DNA from: Rhabdaerophilum sp. SD176
Lineage (GTDB): Bacteria > Pseudomonadota > Alphaproteobacteria > Rhizobiales > Beijerinckiaceae
Reading direction: 5' to 3'
Assembly (NCBI RefSeq): GCF_030143245.1
Contig: NZ_JARJNS010000006.1
Location: forward strand, 248,001 to 312,000
DNA length: 64,000 nt
A model generated the notes under the pieces. It had not been told where the DNA came from, did not search any database, and saw nothing but the letters and a program-made list of their open reading frames with translations. Shown piece by piece: positions 41,547 through 49,163 of the stretch. Both the position numbers and the translations under genes were made by a program. The number at the start of each line of letters is the position of its first letter. Within the stretch, counting starts at the first letter, position 1.

Positions 41547-43349
41547 CTAGCGCCCCATGCCAAGCCCCATCACCAGGAATGTCTTGGCGATAATCGCCAG
41601 ATCGGTGCGGAGCCACGCCAAGGGTGACTGCACTTTCAGCGCATAGCTGTGATCAAACAGGATCTTCAGTCGAACATCGTCGATGGTCGCATCATAGCCT
41701 GTCGAGACCTGCGCAAGGCCCGTCACGCCCGGCTTCAGCCCGAATGTCCGCTCGACATAGAAGGGGATTTCCGCCTCGAGCTTGCTGAAAAAGACCGGCC
41801 GCTCCGGACGCGGGCCGACAATCGACATCTCGCCACGCAGCACATTGAGGCATTGCGGCAGCTCGTCGAGCCGCGTCTTGCGGAGGAACCGGCCGAGCCG
41901 GGTAACGCGCGGATCGCCCTTGGCAGCCCAGACAGCGCCTGTGCCGGCTTCGGCATCGACACGCATGGTCCGGAACTTGATCAGATGGAACAGGTCGGTC
42001 CGGTCCGGCAAGGCCCGCCCGACACGCAACTGGCGATAGAAGATCGGCCCCCGGGAATCCAGCCGGATCGCCAGTGCGATCAGCGGGCCGATCAGCAGGA
42101 GGCCAAGGAAGGCCAGCAGCGCGATGGCGATGTCAAATGCGCGCTTGAGGCCCCGGGTAAGCGGGCTCAGCACGAGCGTTGCCCCCGCCTCGCGTCGGTC
42201 GGTCTTGCGGCGGTCATCATCGAACCGGCCGATGGCGAGGTCGAGGATGCCACGGGCCATGGCGAAATAGCTGCCAAGCGCATAGCGCAGGGCCCCGGCG
42301 ATCATGCGGAGTCGGCCGTTTGGCAGGCGATCCGCGAGAAGGGCGAGGATCCCGATGGCTTCCGCCGCCGCGAGCGGCACCAGATCGAGCGGACCCTTCG
42401 ACGTCACAGCAAGGCCGACAGACGCTGCGAGCGCGACCAGCAGCAACAACGGCGCTATGGCGCGAAAGGCTTTGCCGGAGGCGAAGAGCAACCCCATCCG
42501 CCAACCGGAAGCCCAGAGCAGGCGATGGCAGAGCAGGACCTGCTGGAGGTTGCCCGCGCCGAGACGACGCCGCCGGCGACGATCGATCCCGGCATCGGCA
42601 ATCTCCCGGTCACCGATCACGACATCCGGACGGTCGACCAGCCGGAACCCGGCGGCGACAATCTGCATGGGCAGAACGAAATCGTCATTGATCGTCTCAG
42701 CCGGAAGGGGTGCCCAGGCGGCCCTGCGGAAGGCATAGCCGGCGCCATGGGCGCCCATCGGTGCTGCAAAGGCAGCCTCGCGGCGGCGAATGGCCTGCTG
42801 GTATTGCCAATAAGCTCGCTCCCCCGACGCTGACCCGTCGGCAAGGCCATAGGCCGGGCAGACCACACCGACGCCGGGATCGCGGAATTCCGGCACGAGG
42901 CGGCGGAGCGCATCTGCCGGAACGATACTGGAAGCGTCGAAAAGCACCAGGATTTCGGCATGCAGCGCTGCGATGGCGTCGTTCAGCACCGCAACCTTGC
43001 CGCGATTGATCGGGTGATCGATCAATCGGATTGCATGATCCTGACCGGCCAAGGCTGCCAGGGCGTGGTGTGCCCGTACAGCCGTGTCGTCCGGGGAGCC
43101 ATCGCAGACCACAAGGATCTCCAGCCGGTCCTTCGGGTAATCGAGCGCAGCGAGTTGCCGGATCATGGCCTCGATATGCGCGGCCTCGCGATATGCCGGA
43201 ACAACCACGCCGACAGCGGGCCACGGCCCGTCTGCCGGTGCAGGCTGCGGGGGTTTCATCGGCACGGTACGAAGCCAGAGCGGATAGACCAGGTGGTGAT
43301 AGGCGAGCAGTGCAAGACTGATGGCAAGCGGGAACCAGAACAGGGACAT
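41547..43349 (-). CDS. Fusion of GT2 glycosyltransferase and initiating sugar-phosphate transferase, 600 aa
   Basis: A membrane anchor (residues 3-22) is followed by a GT2 domain at about 45-280: VVVPAYREAAHIEAMI, CDGSPDD, LVLFDASS and NDDF. Helices at about 298-315 and 325-340 follow. A bacterial sugar-transferase (WcaJ/PssA-like) domain covers about 400-600. It has LKRAFDIAIALLAFLGLLLIGPLIALAIRLDSRGPIFYRQ, KFRTM, TRLGRFLRKTRLDELPQ, SIVGPRPERP and GLKPGVTGLAQV. The C-terminal domain loads the first sugar-1-phosphate on undecaprenyl phosphate; the GT2 domain could add the next sugar. GGAG six bases before ATG 43349 fixes the start. It is downstream of a GT4 gene, 17 bp away. Confidence 0.92.
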   Translation of the reverse strand: MSLFWFPLAISLALLAYHHLVYPLWLRTVPMKPPQPAPADGPWPAVGVVVPAYREAAHIEAMIRQLAALDYPKDRLEILVVCDGSPDDTAVRAHHALAALAGQDHAIRLIDHPINRGKVAVLNDAIAALHAEILVLFDASSIVPADALRRLVPEFRDPGVGVVCPAYGLADGSASGERAYWQYQQAIRRREAAFAAPMGAHGAGYAFRRAAWAPLPAETINDDFVLPMQIVAAGFRLVDRPDVVIGDREIADAGIDRRRRRRLGAGNLQQVLLCHRLLWASGWRMGLLFASGKAFRAIAPLLLLVALAASVGLAVTSKGPLDLVPLAAAEAIGILALLADRLPNGRLRMIAGALRYALGSYFAMARGILDLAIGRFDDDRRKTDRREAGATLVLSPLTRGLKRAFDIAIALLAFLGLLLIGPLIALAIRLDSRGPIFYRQLRVGRALPDRTDLFHLIKFRTMRVDAEAGTGAVWAAKGDPRVTRLGRFLRKTRLDELPQCLNVLRGEMSIVGPRPERPVFFSKLEAEIPFYVERTFGLKPGVTGLAQVSTGYDATIDDVRLKILFDHSYALKVQSPLAWLRTDLAIIAKTFLVMGLGMGR

Positions 43350-43366
43350 GGGAAACTCCGTAGGAA

Positions 43367-44428
43367 TCAGGTGGCAAGCAGCGCGCGGTATTGCGCAGCC
43401 ATCTCGCGATGGGAGAAACGGGGATCGACGAAGGAACGCGGGCTCGTGACGGGCGGCATCTCGGCCAGCTGTCGGATGCATTCGGCCAGCGCATCGGGAT
43501 TTTCCGGCGGGACGAGATAGCCGGTCCGTGGGCAAACGGCCTCGGCCACACCGCCGACCTTCGTGGCGATGACCGGCAGGCCAGCCGCCTGCGCCTCGAT
43601 CAGGACACGTGGGAAGCCCTCGGCCCGGGAGGGAAGCGCGAGCAGGTCAAAGGCCGGGAACAGGCTTTCAGGCGCCTCGACGTGACCGAGAAAATGGACG
43701 CGGCCGGCAAGGCCATTTGCCTCGGCACGGGCGCGCAGGGCGTCGGCCTGGCTGCCCTGCCCGGCCAGAACGGCATGCCATTCCTGCGGAAGGCGGACGA
43801 GCGCATCGATCAGCACATCCTGCCCTTTTACAATCTCGAGGCGGCCAATACATCCGATCAGCCGGGCCTCCAGCGGTAGGCCGAAACGCAGCCGCGCATA
43901 CCGGGCCGAGCCGGGCTGGAAGCGATCGAGATCGACGCCATTGGCAATGACGATCTGATGAACCACGCCGATGGCCTCGGCCACCTGGCCGGCCGTGGCA
44001 TGCGAGACCGCCACGCGCTTCGGTGCCACCAGCCATTCCAGCGCCCGCGCGAGGCGCCGACGGCGGCCATTGGCGTAGTGCCAGCCATCGTGCTCGACAT
44101 GGATCCGGCGGGTGATGCCGGCCAGCCGGGCGGCAAGGCCGCCATAGAGCAGCGGGCCGATATGGTGGGTCACCACAGCCTGCGCACGCCGCTTGCGCAT
44201 CAGCGCTGCCAGTACCGGCACCAGCAGCCAGGCCTGCCCTGCGGGCTTGCCGAGGCCGACCAGCTGCCGGCCGAGACCGGCAAGGGCCGGCCAATGGGCA
44301 ACCAGGCTCTCACGCGTACCTTCGAGAGAGACGATCACGACGTCAGGGTCCATGCGGGCGAGATCGAGAACAACAGTCTCGATCCCGCCCGGGGCCATGC
44401 GCTGAACAATATGAAAATGGGTCGGCAT
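43367..44428 (-). CDS. GT4-family glycosyltransferase, 353 aa
   Basis: GT-B fold enzyme. The N-terminal acceptor domain starts FHIVQRMAPGGIETVVLDLARM. The donor domain (about 185-340) has LIGCIGRLEIVKGQDVLIDAL, VHFLGHVEAPESLFPAFDLLALPSRAEGFPRVLIEAQAAGLPVIATKVGG with the EGFPRVLIEA donor-binding motif (E-x7-E). It transfers a sugar onto the growing repeat unit on the cytoplasmic face. It is the first gene of a two-gene minus-strand unit and has a -24/-12 promoter at 44466-44481 with a short leader. Confidence 0.92.
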   Translation of the reverse strand: MPTHFHIVQRMAPGGIETVVLDLARMDPDVVIVSLEGTRESLVAHWPALAGLGRQLVGLGKPAGQAWLLVPVLAALMRKRRAQAVVTHHIGPLLYGGLAARLAGITRRIHVEHDGWHYANGRRRRLARALEWLVAPKRVAVSHATAGQVAEAIGVVHQIVIANGVDLDRFQPGSARYARLRFGLPLEARLIGCIGRLEIVKGQDVLIDALVRLPQEWHAVLAGQGSQADALRARAEANGLAGRVHFLGHVEAPESLFPAFDLLALPSRAEGFPRVLIEAQAAGLPVIATKVGGVAEAVCPRTGYLVPPENPDALAECIRQLAEMPPVTSPRSFVDPRFSHREMAAQYRALLAT

Positions 44429-44465
44429 CGACGGGGCCTTTCTGGATCAGGGTCTGCCCCGTTCC

Positions 44466-44481
44466 AGCAAGGCCCATGCCC
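44466..44481 (-). promoter_or_regulatory. Sigma-54 promoter before the GT4/transferase unit
   Basis: Minus strand reads GGGCATGGGCCTTGCT: GG-N10-GC spacing with the -12 box TTGCT intact and one mismatch in TGGCAT. The predicted start would lie about 12 bp on, leaving about 27 nt to ATG 44428. Confidence 0.7.
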
Positions 44482-44621
44482 GACGCCACAGCCGCGATTC
44501 TTTCGAATTCGCAACGGAAACCACCCCGCTGCGCGTTGCTTTTTGCAATTCCGGATTTGCGAACTGGGCGTGTCCGCCCCGGAAACCGGTGGAAATCGCC
44601 AGATTGCAGGCCGATCGCGGC

Positions 44622-44637
44622 TGGCACCCGCCTTGCT
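44622..44637 (+). promoter_or_regulatory. Sigma-54 promoter before the STAS/export operon
   Basis: TGGCACCCGCCTTGCT matches the sigma-54 consensus TGGCAC-N5-TTGCT at every fixed position, with GG-N10-GC spacing. It lies 47 bp before ATG 44685 and back to back with the minus-strand site at 44466-44481. Confidence 0.82.
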
Positions 44638-44684
44638 GACTTCCATCCCGGATCGGCCGCGATGGCCGGAAGAAGGAGCAGACC

Positions 44685-44972
44685 ATGACCCGTAGATTGC
44701 GCATTCAAGACGACCTCGATGCCGGCACGATGACGACCGTGCGCGTGCTGTTCGAGGAACTTGCCGCTGCCGAGGAAGACATCGCGCTGGATGTCTCCAA
44801 TGTCAGCTTCATCGATTCCAGCGGCGTGGGCGGGCTCGTCTTCCTGTACAAGCGGCTCAATGCCCGTGGCCGCCGGCTGGAAATCGCCGGTCTGAGCGGC
44901 CAGCCGCGCCAGCTTCTTGACCATCTCAAGCTGACGCCGATCCTCGCGCCGGATCTGGCCCGGAGCGCGTGA
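44685..44972 (+). CDS. STAS-domain anti-anti-sigma-like protein, 95 aa
   Basis: A single STAS domain: EDIALDVSNVSFIDSSGVGGLVFLYKRLNARGRRLEIAGLS. Ser45/Ser46 in IDSSGVGG is at the phosphorylation position of SpoIIAA/RsbV-like proteins. In partner-switching systems the unphosphorylated form captures an RsbW-like kinase and a SpoIIE/PP2C phosphatase resets it. A protein with HATPase and SpoIIE domains is encoded in the same locus (49164-50669), making a local pair likely. GGAG/AAGGAG precedes the ATG by about seven bases. It is the first gene of a five-gene export operon, with a stop overlapping the next start. Confidence 0.88.
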   Translation: MTRRLRIQDDLDAGTMTTVRVLFEELAAAEEDIALDVSNVSFIDSSGVGGLVFLYKRLNARGRRLEIAGLSGQPRQLLDHLKLTPILAPDLARSA

Positions 44973-45289
44973 TGCCGCGCCTGGCCATTCTCGTCCTGAT
45001 CGCCGGACTGGCCGGCGGCTGTGCCACCTGGCCCGAACCCGGGACGGGCGGCTTTGCCGAACGGCGCCCGGTCGAGGATCCGGGGCTGCAGGGTCTGACC
45101 ATGCGGTACGAAACCCTGCGCCAGCGCGGCGCCGAACGCTGGGCGGCTGGCCTCGCGGACGAAGCCCGGCTGCTCCTGATCCGCGCGCAGCGCAACCACC
45201 AGGCTGGTCTTGCCGATGATCTCGCCGAAGACCAGCGTCGCCTTGCCCGTGTGCTCGATACGATCGAGCCCCATCTGCGGAGCCCCTGA
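44972..45289 (+). CDS. Small lipoprotein of the export operon, 105 aa
   Basis: The signal segment MPRLAILVLIAGLAGGCATWPEP has a near-lipobox (AGGC), so lipid attachment at Cys is likely. The rest is helical and charged (RYETLRQRGAERWAAGLADEARLLLIRAQRNHQAGLADDLAEDQRRLARVLDTIEPHL), without a recognised domain. ATG 44972 overlaps the STAS stop (TGATG). Two bases then separate it from the OPX gene, so a periplasmic helper of polysaccharide export is the natural guess; nothing stronger can be said. Confidence 0.7.
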   Translation: MPRLAILVLIAGLAGGCATWPEPGTGGFAERRPVEDPGLQGLTMRYETLRQRGAERWAAGLADEARLLLIRAQRNHQAGLADDLAEDQRRLARVLDTIEPHLRSP

Positions 45290-45291
45290 CC

Positions 45292-47424
45292 ATGAATCCC
45301 CTCGCAGCCTTCCATCCGGCCCGGTTTGCCGGCCTGATCCTCGCGTTCATGGCCTTCCTCGCCGTCATGGCGACAACGGCTCTTGCTGCCACGGCCGGCG
45401 ACGCGCTGCGGATCGGGGATACGGTCGCGCTGCGCGTGCCGGGCGAAGCTGCTCTCTCACAGGATTTCAAGATCGACCGGCAGGGCCAGATCATCCTGCC
45501 GGAAGTCGGTGCGGTCATCGTGGCCGGGCTCACAACCCGGGAAGCCGAAGGCGCGATCCGGACCAGTCTTTCGCGCGTCTACCGGGATCTCGACCGGCTG
45601 ACATTGGCGCTCAAGGACAGGCGCCTGCTCGTGACCGTGCTTGGCTATGTCAAGAATCCCGGGCCGGTGGAGATTCCCGGCGATGCCTCGGTGCAGATGG
45701 CGATCGCGGCCGCCGGCGGCCTGAACCAGGGCGCGCAGCTCGACCGGTTCCGGCTGCAGCGGAAGGATCGCGAGATCACCTTCGACTACAAGAAGTATCT
45801 CGATACCGGTGATCCCGGCCTCCTGCCTGCACTGGAGCCGCTCGATACGTTGTTCGTGCCTGCTTCGCCGCGGACCGGCAATGTCCAGATCGATTTCGAC
45901 GGGCGAACCCTCGCGGAAGCCGGAGATGGTGGCGAGGACCGCTCCTCCATCAAGGTGTTCGGCGAGGTCAACAAGCCCGGTATCTTCGCATTCAAGCCCG
46001 GCTCGAACGCGATCGACATGATCATGCGCGCCGGCGGCGTGACCCGCTATGCCTCGGTCGAACAGATCCGCATCATCGCCAAGGGCCAGCCCACGATCTT
46101 CAACCTCCAGACTTTCCTCGACAGCGGAAAGGCGCATCTCTTGCCCGATCTCGCCGAGGGTGCGACCATCTTCGTGCCGAAGCAGCTCGAAGAGATCCGC
46201 TCCGGCAAGAACACGGTCTATGTCATGGGTGAGGTGGCGAAACCGGGCGCGTTCGACTCGAAGCCGGGCGCCGGGTTCATCGATATCCTTGCCAATGCCG
46301 GCGGCCCGACGCGCTTCGCCGATACACGCCAGATCCGTCTCATCCGGGCCGATGGCACGGTGGCCCTCGTGGACCTGCCTCTCTTCACCGAGGGCAAGGG
46401 CGGTGCCCTGCCGCCCGTCGGGGCCGGCGACGCGATCTTCGTGCCCGAGAAGACCGATACCAAGGAACCCTCCTGGCTCAAGATCGCGCCTGACCGCGCT
46501 GTCAAGCTCATGGGCGCTGTGACACGACCGGGCCGGTTCGAATGGTCGGACGAGATGTCGCTGCTCGACCTGCTGGCGCAGGCCGGCGGACCGACACACA
46601 AGGCCGATCTCGCGCGGATCCAGATCCGGCTCGGCGAGAATGACAAGGGCAAGCCCGTCCTGTTCGACATGACGGCCTATCTGAATGGCCAGAACACCGC
46701 CCTGCCCCGCCTTCGGGCCGGGGCCGTGATCATGGTGCCGGACCTCCCGTCCAGCCCCGTCGACATGAAGGGCCAATGGGTGCAGCAGGCGCCGGAAGCC
46801 TCGATCTACGTGATGGGACAGGTCGGCTCGCCCGGACGCTACGCCTTCAACACGCAGATGAACTTCCTCGACATCATCGCGGCGGCAAATGGCCCGACCA
46901 GTGCGGCCGACCTGAGGAATGTCCGCGTCTCGCACCGCCACGGCAAGGGTTCGCGGATCAGCAAGGTCAATCTTGCGCGGTATTTCGAGACCGGGGATGA
47001 CAAGCTCCTGCCGCGCGTCAAGCCCGGAGATGTCATCTTCATTCCGGACCGGAACAAGGAATGGCTCGACGACCCGAAGGAGCGGACGGTCCGCGTCATC
47101 GGCGCCGTCGGCAAGCCGGGCCGCTACCGCTTCGCCGATGACATGACCCTGCTCGACCTGCTGGCCGAAGCCGGCGGTCCGACCAGCGACGCACTCCAGA
47201 CAAAGATCGTCGTGATCAACATCACGGCCCAGACCGAAGGCGCGCGCCTCTTCGACCTCGTCGGCTTTGCCAAGTCGGGCGACATTTCGCGGCTGCCGGC
47301 GGTGCGGGCCGGAGACACGGTCTACGTGCCGAACATGGCGCAGAGTGACTGGAAAATCTTCATGGACGGCGTCCGCGACGTGATCCCGCTCGTCTCGCTC
47401 GTCGCCCTGCTGGGAGCCCTGTAA
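45292..47424 (+). CDS. Large OPX polysaccharide export protein with many SLBB-type repeats, 710 aa
   Basis: An N-terminal hydrophobic signal (about residues 12-33) precedes a Poly_export domain (GDALRIGDTVALRVPGEAALSQDFKIDRQGQIILPEVGAVIVAGLTTREAEGAI). Then comes a chain of SLBB-like units marked by repeats such as VLGYVKNPGPVEIP, FGEVNKPGIFAFKPG, VMGEVAKPGAFDSKPGAG, LMGAVTRPGRFEWSD, VMGQVGSPGRYAF and VIGAVGKPGRYRFADD. It is roughly twice the size of Wza. The C-terminal hydrophobic stretch (VIPLVSLVALLGAL) may anchor it. It should form the outer-membrane/periplasmic channel for the exopolysaccharide. Its stop overlaps the next start (TAATG). Confidence 0.9.
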   Translation: MNPLAAFHPARFAGLILAFMAFLAVMATTALAATAGDALRIGDTVALRVPGEAALSQDFKIDRQGQIILPEVGAVIVAGLTTREAEGAIRTSLSRVYRDLDRLTLALKDRRLLVTVLGYVKNPGPVEIPGDASVQMAIAAAGGLNQGAQLDRFRLQRKDREITFDYKKYLDTGDPGLLPALEPLDTLFVPASPRTGNVQIDFDGRTLAEAGDGGEDRSSIKVFGEVNKPGIFAFKPGSNAIDMIMRAGGVTRYASVEQIRIIAKGQPTIFNLQTFLDSGKAHLLPDLAEGATIFVPKQLEEIRSGKNTVYVMGEVAKPGAFDSKPGAGFIDILANAGGPTRFADTRQIRLIRADGTVALVDLPLFTEGKGGALPPVGAGDAIFVPEKTDTKEPSWLKIAPDRAVKLMGAVTRPGRFEWSDEMSLLDLLAQAGGPTHKADLARIQIRLGENDKGKPVLFDMTAYLNGQNTALPRLRAGAVIMVPDLPSSPVDMKGQWVQQAPEASIYVMGQVGSPGRYAFNTQMNFLDIIAAANGPTSAADLRNVRVSHRHGKGSRISKVNLARYFETGDDKLLPRVKPGDVIFIPDRNKEWLDDPKERTVRVIGAVGKPGRYRFADDMTLLDLLAEAGGPTSDALQTKIVVINITAQTEGARLFDLVGFAKSGDISRLPAVRAGDTVYVPNMAQSDWKIFMDGVRDVIPLVSLVALLGAL

Positions 47425-48134
47425 TGGCCAAATCCGAAACCAGCGGCATCACCGCCAATCTCCATACCCTGCTCGAGCGGATGCGCCATGCCACGTTCAC
47501 GCAAGGCGCGCGGGTCATCGCCCTCACTGCCCCGCATGCCAATGCCGGGAACTCGCTGATCGCGGCGCTGTTCGCTCGCCGTCTGCATGAAACCGGCCTC
47601 AAGGTGCTGCTCGTGGATGCGTCGCTTCCCCCTGACCCCCGGACGAGCCCGGGGCGCTGGTCGCCGGGCGATGGCGGCGGGCTGCATCTCGTTTCCCGCG
47701 AGGCTGAAGGGCCAGACCGGCTCTGGATCGCCATCCATCCGGATGATGCCGGCCGGTTCAACGATCCGGCGCGCCTGCGGTCCCTGTTCGAGACCGAACT
47801 CTCGGCCTACGATGCCGTGATTGTCGATTGCGCTCCGGCCCGGATCGGCTCCGGCGCGGCGATCGAGGCCATGACCATTGCGGCGATTTCCGGGGCAACG
47901 CTGGTGATCGGCAAGGCCAACCGCACTTTCGGCCATGAGCGGGATGCCGCCTTGGCACTCCTGGCCGAATGCCGGGCACCCCTGGCCGGGTTCGTCATCA
48001 ACGACATTATCGCCCCAAGCCTCGGCTCGGAGATTGCCCGCGAGGTCCGGCGGTTCCGGCGCTTGCGTCCCCGCTGGGCGGACCGTCTCGCCGCCTGGGC
48101 TGAGTCCCTTCCGCTCTTCAACCTTCCGGCCTGA
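47424..48134 (+). CDS. CpsD/BY-kinase-like P-loop protein lacking the Walker A lysine, 236 aa
   Basis: The fold is that of MinD/CpsD-type ATPases: VIALTAPHANAGNSLIAALFARRL (31-54), VLLVDASLPPD (about 61-71, Walker A' position) and AVIVDCAPARIGSG (Walker B position). At the P-loop the canonical GEGKS is N-A-G-N-S, with Asn43 where the catalytic lysine should be. The tyrosine cluster of BY-kinases is absent from the tail (SLPLFNLPA). It therefore may bind but not hydrolyse nucleotide, or may be a structural regulator of the export machine. It sits between the OPX gene and a glycosyltransferase, where an autokinase would normally be encoded. Confidence 0.85.
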   Translation: MAKSETSGITANLHTLLERMRHATFTQGARVIALTAPHANAGNSLIAALFARRLHETGLKVLLVDASLPPDPRTSPGRWSPGDGGGLHLVSREAEGPDRLWIAIHPDDAGRFNDPARLRSLFETELSAYDAVIVDCAPARIGSGAAIEAMTIAAISGATLVIGKANRTFGHERDAALALLAECRAPLAGFVINDIIAPSLGSEIAREVRRFRRLRPRWADRLAAWAESLPLFNLPA

Positions 48135-48135
48135 C

Positions 48136-49158
48136 ATGACCCGCATCCTGCTCTTTCTCGACAGTTCCGGCCTCGGCGGGATCGAATCCCATATCGCGAC
48201 CCTGGCCGAGGCGCTGCCCGAGGCCGGTTTTCCGGCGGAAGTCGTGTTCTGGCGGCAATATCCCGGCAATGCGTTCGAGGATCGCCTTCGTGCGGCCGGA
48301 TTGCCCTTCTCGAATCTGGGCGGGCGGATCGACCGCCTCCTCGGGCGGCTGCGCAGCCGCGAGCCCCTGCTGCTCCATAGCCATGGCTACAAGGCCGGGA
48401 TTCTGGGCAGACTGGCGGCCCGGATCGTCCGGGTTCCGGTCGTTTCCACCTACCATTCCGGCGAGACCGGCCCGTTCCCCGTCAACCTGTATCAGGCGCT
48501 CGACGCCTGGACCGGCTGGATGGCGGAAGGCCTGTCTGTCTCCTCGGCCATCGCCAACCGCCTGCCTTTCCGAACCGCGATTGTGCCGAACTTCCTGCGC
48601 TTTCCTCCTCTGGAAGCCGCCAAGCGGCGCCAGCCGCAGATCGGCTTTGTCGGGCGGCTCTCGCCCGAGAAGGCGCCGGACCGCTTCATCGATCTCGCCT
48701 TGCGGATGAAGGGCGCGGCCAGTTTCCATGTCTTCGGCGATGGCGCCATGCGCGCCGAACTGACGGAACGGGCCGGATCCAGCGTGATCTGGCATGGGAT
48801 GGTCCGCGACCCCGGTGCCATCTGGCCGGGGCTTGACCTGCTGGTTATCCCCTCGCGGGCGGAGGGATTGCCCATGGCGGCGCTGGAAGCGTTGGCACGG
48901 GGCATTCCGGTGGTCTCGACCCCGGTCGGCGCCATGGCCAGCGTGATCGGGAATGGCGCGGCGGGCTGGCTGGTCGGGCCGGGGTCCGAGGCACAGATCC
49001 TCAATGGCCTTTCACAGGGCGTTCAGGACTGGCTGGCCCTGCCGCCGGCTGAACGCGATGCCCTCCGCATCCGTGCCCATCGTCATGGCGAAACGGAATT
49101 CGGGCTGGAAAAGGGCCTCGCGCGGGTGCTGGAAGCCTATCGGCGGGCCGGGGCCTGA
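48136..49158 (+). CDS. GT4-family glycosyltransferase, 340 aa
   Basis: GT-B enzyme starting ILLFLDSSGLGGIESHIATLAEALPEAGF. Further motifs are LLLHSHGYKAGILGRLAARI and the donor domain IGFVGRLSPEKAPDRFIDLAL, followed by VIWHGMVRDPGAIWPGLDLLVIPSRAEGLPMAALEALARGIPVVSTPVG with the EGLPMAALEA E-x7-E motif. It is the last gene of the STAS operon, starting one base after the CpsD-like stop. Codons upstream in the same frame lie inside that gene and are not used. It is convergent with the phosphatase gene, 5 bp away. Confidence 0.91.
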   Translation: MTRILLFLDSSGLGGIESHIATLAEALPEAGFPAEVVFWRQYPGNAFEDRLRAAGLPFSNLGGRIDRLLGRLRSREPLLLHSHGYKAGILGRLAARIVRVPVVSTYHSGETGPFPVNLYQALDAWTGWMAEGLSVSSAIANRLPFRTAIVPNFLRFPPLEAAKRRQPQIGFVGRLSPEKAPDRFIDLALRMKGAASFHVFGDGAMRAELTERAGSSVIWHGMVRDPGAIWPGLDLLVIPSRAEGLPMAALEALARGIPVVSTPVGAMASVIGNGAAGWLVGPGSEAQILNGLSQGVQDWLALPPAERDALRIRAHRHGETEFGLEKGLARVLEAYRRAGA

Positions 49159-49163
49159 CGCGG

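Noticed and set aside
45457-46941. A 494-codon minus-strand open frame opposite the OPX gene
   Set aside because: A repetitive shadow of the SLBB repeats; no start signal.
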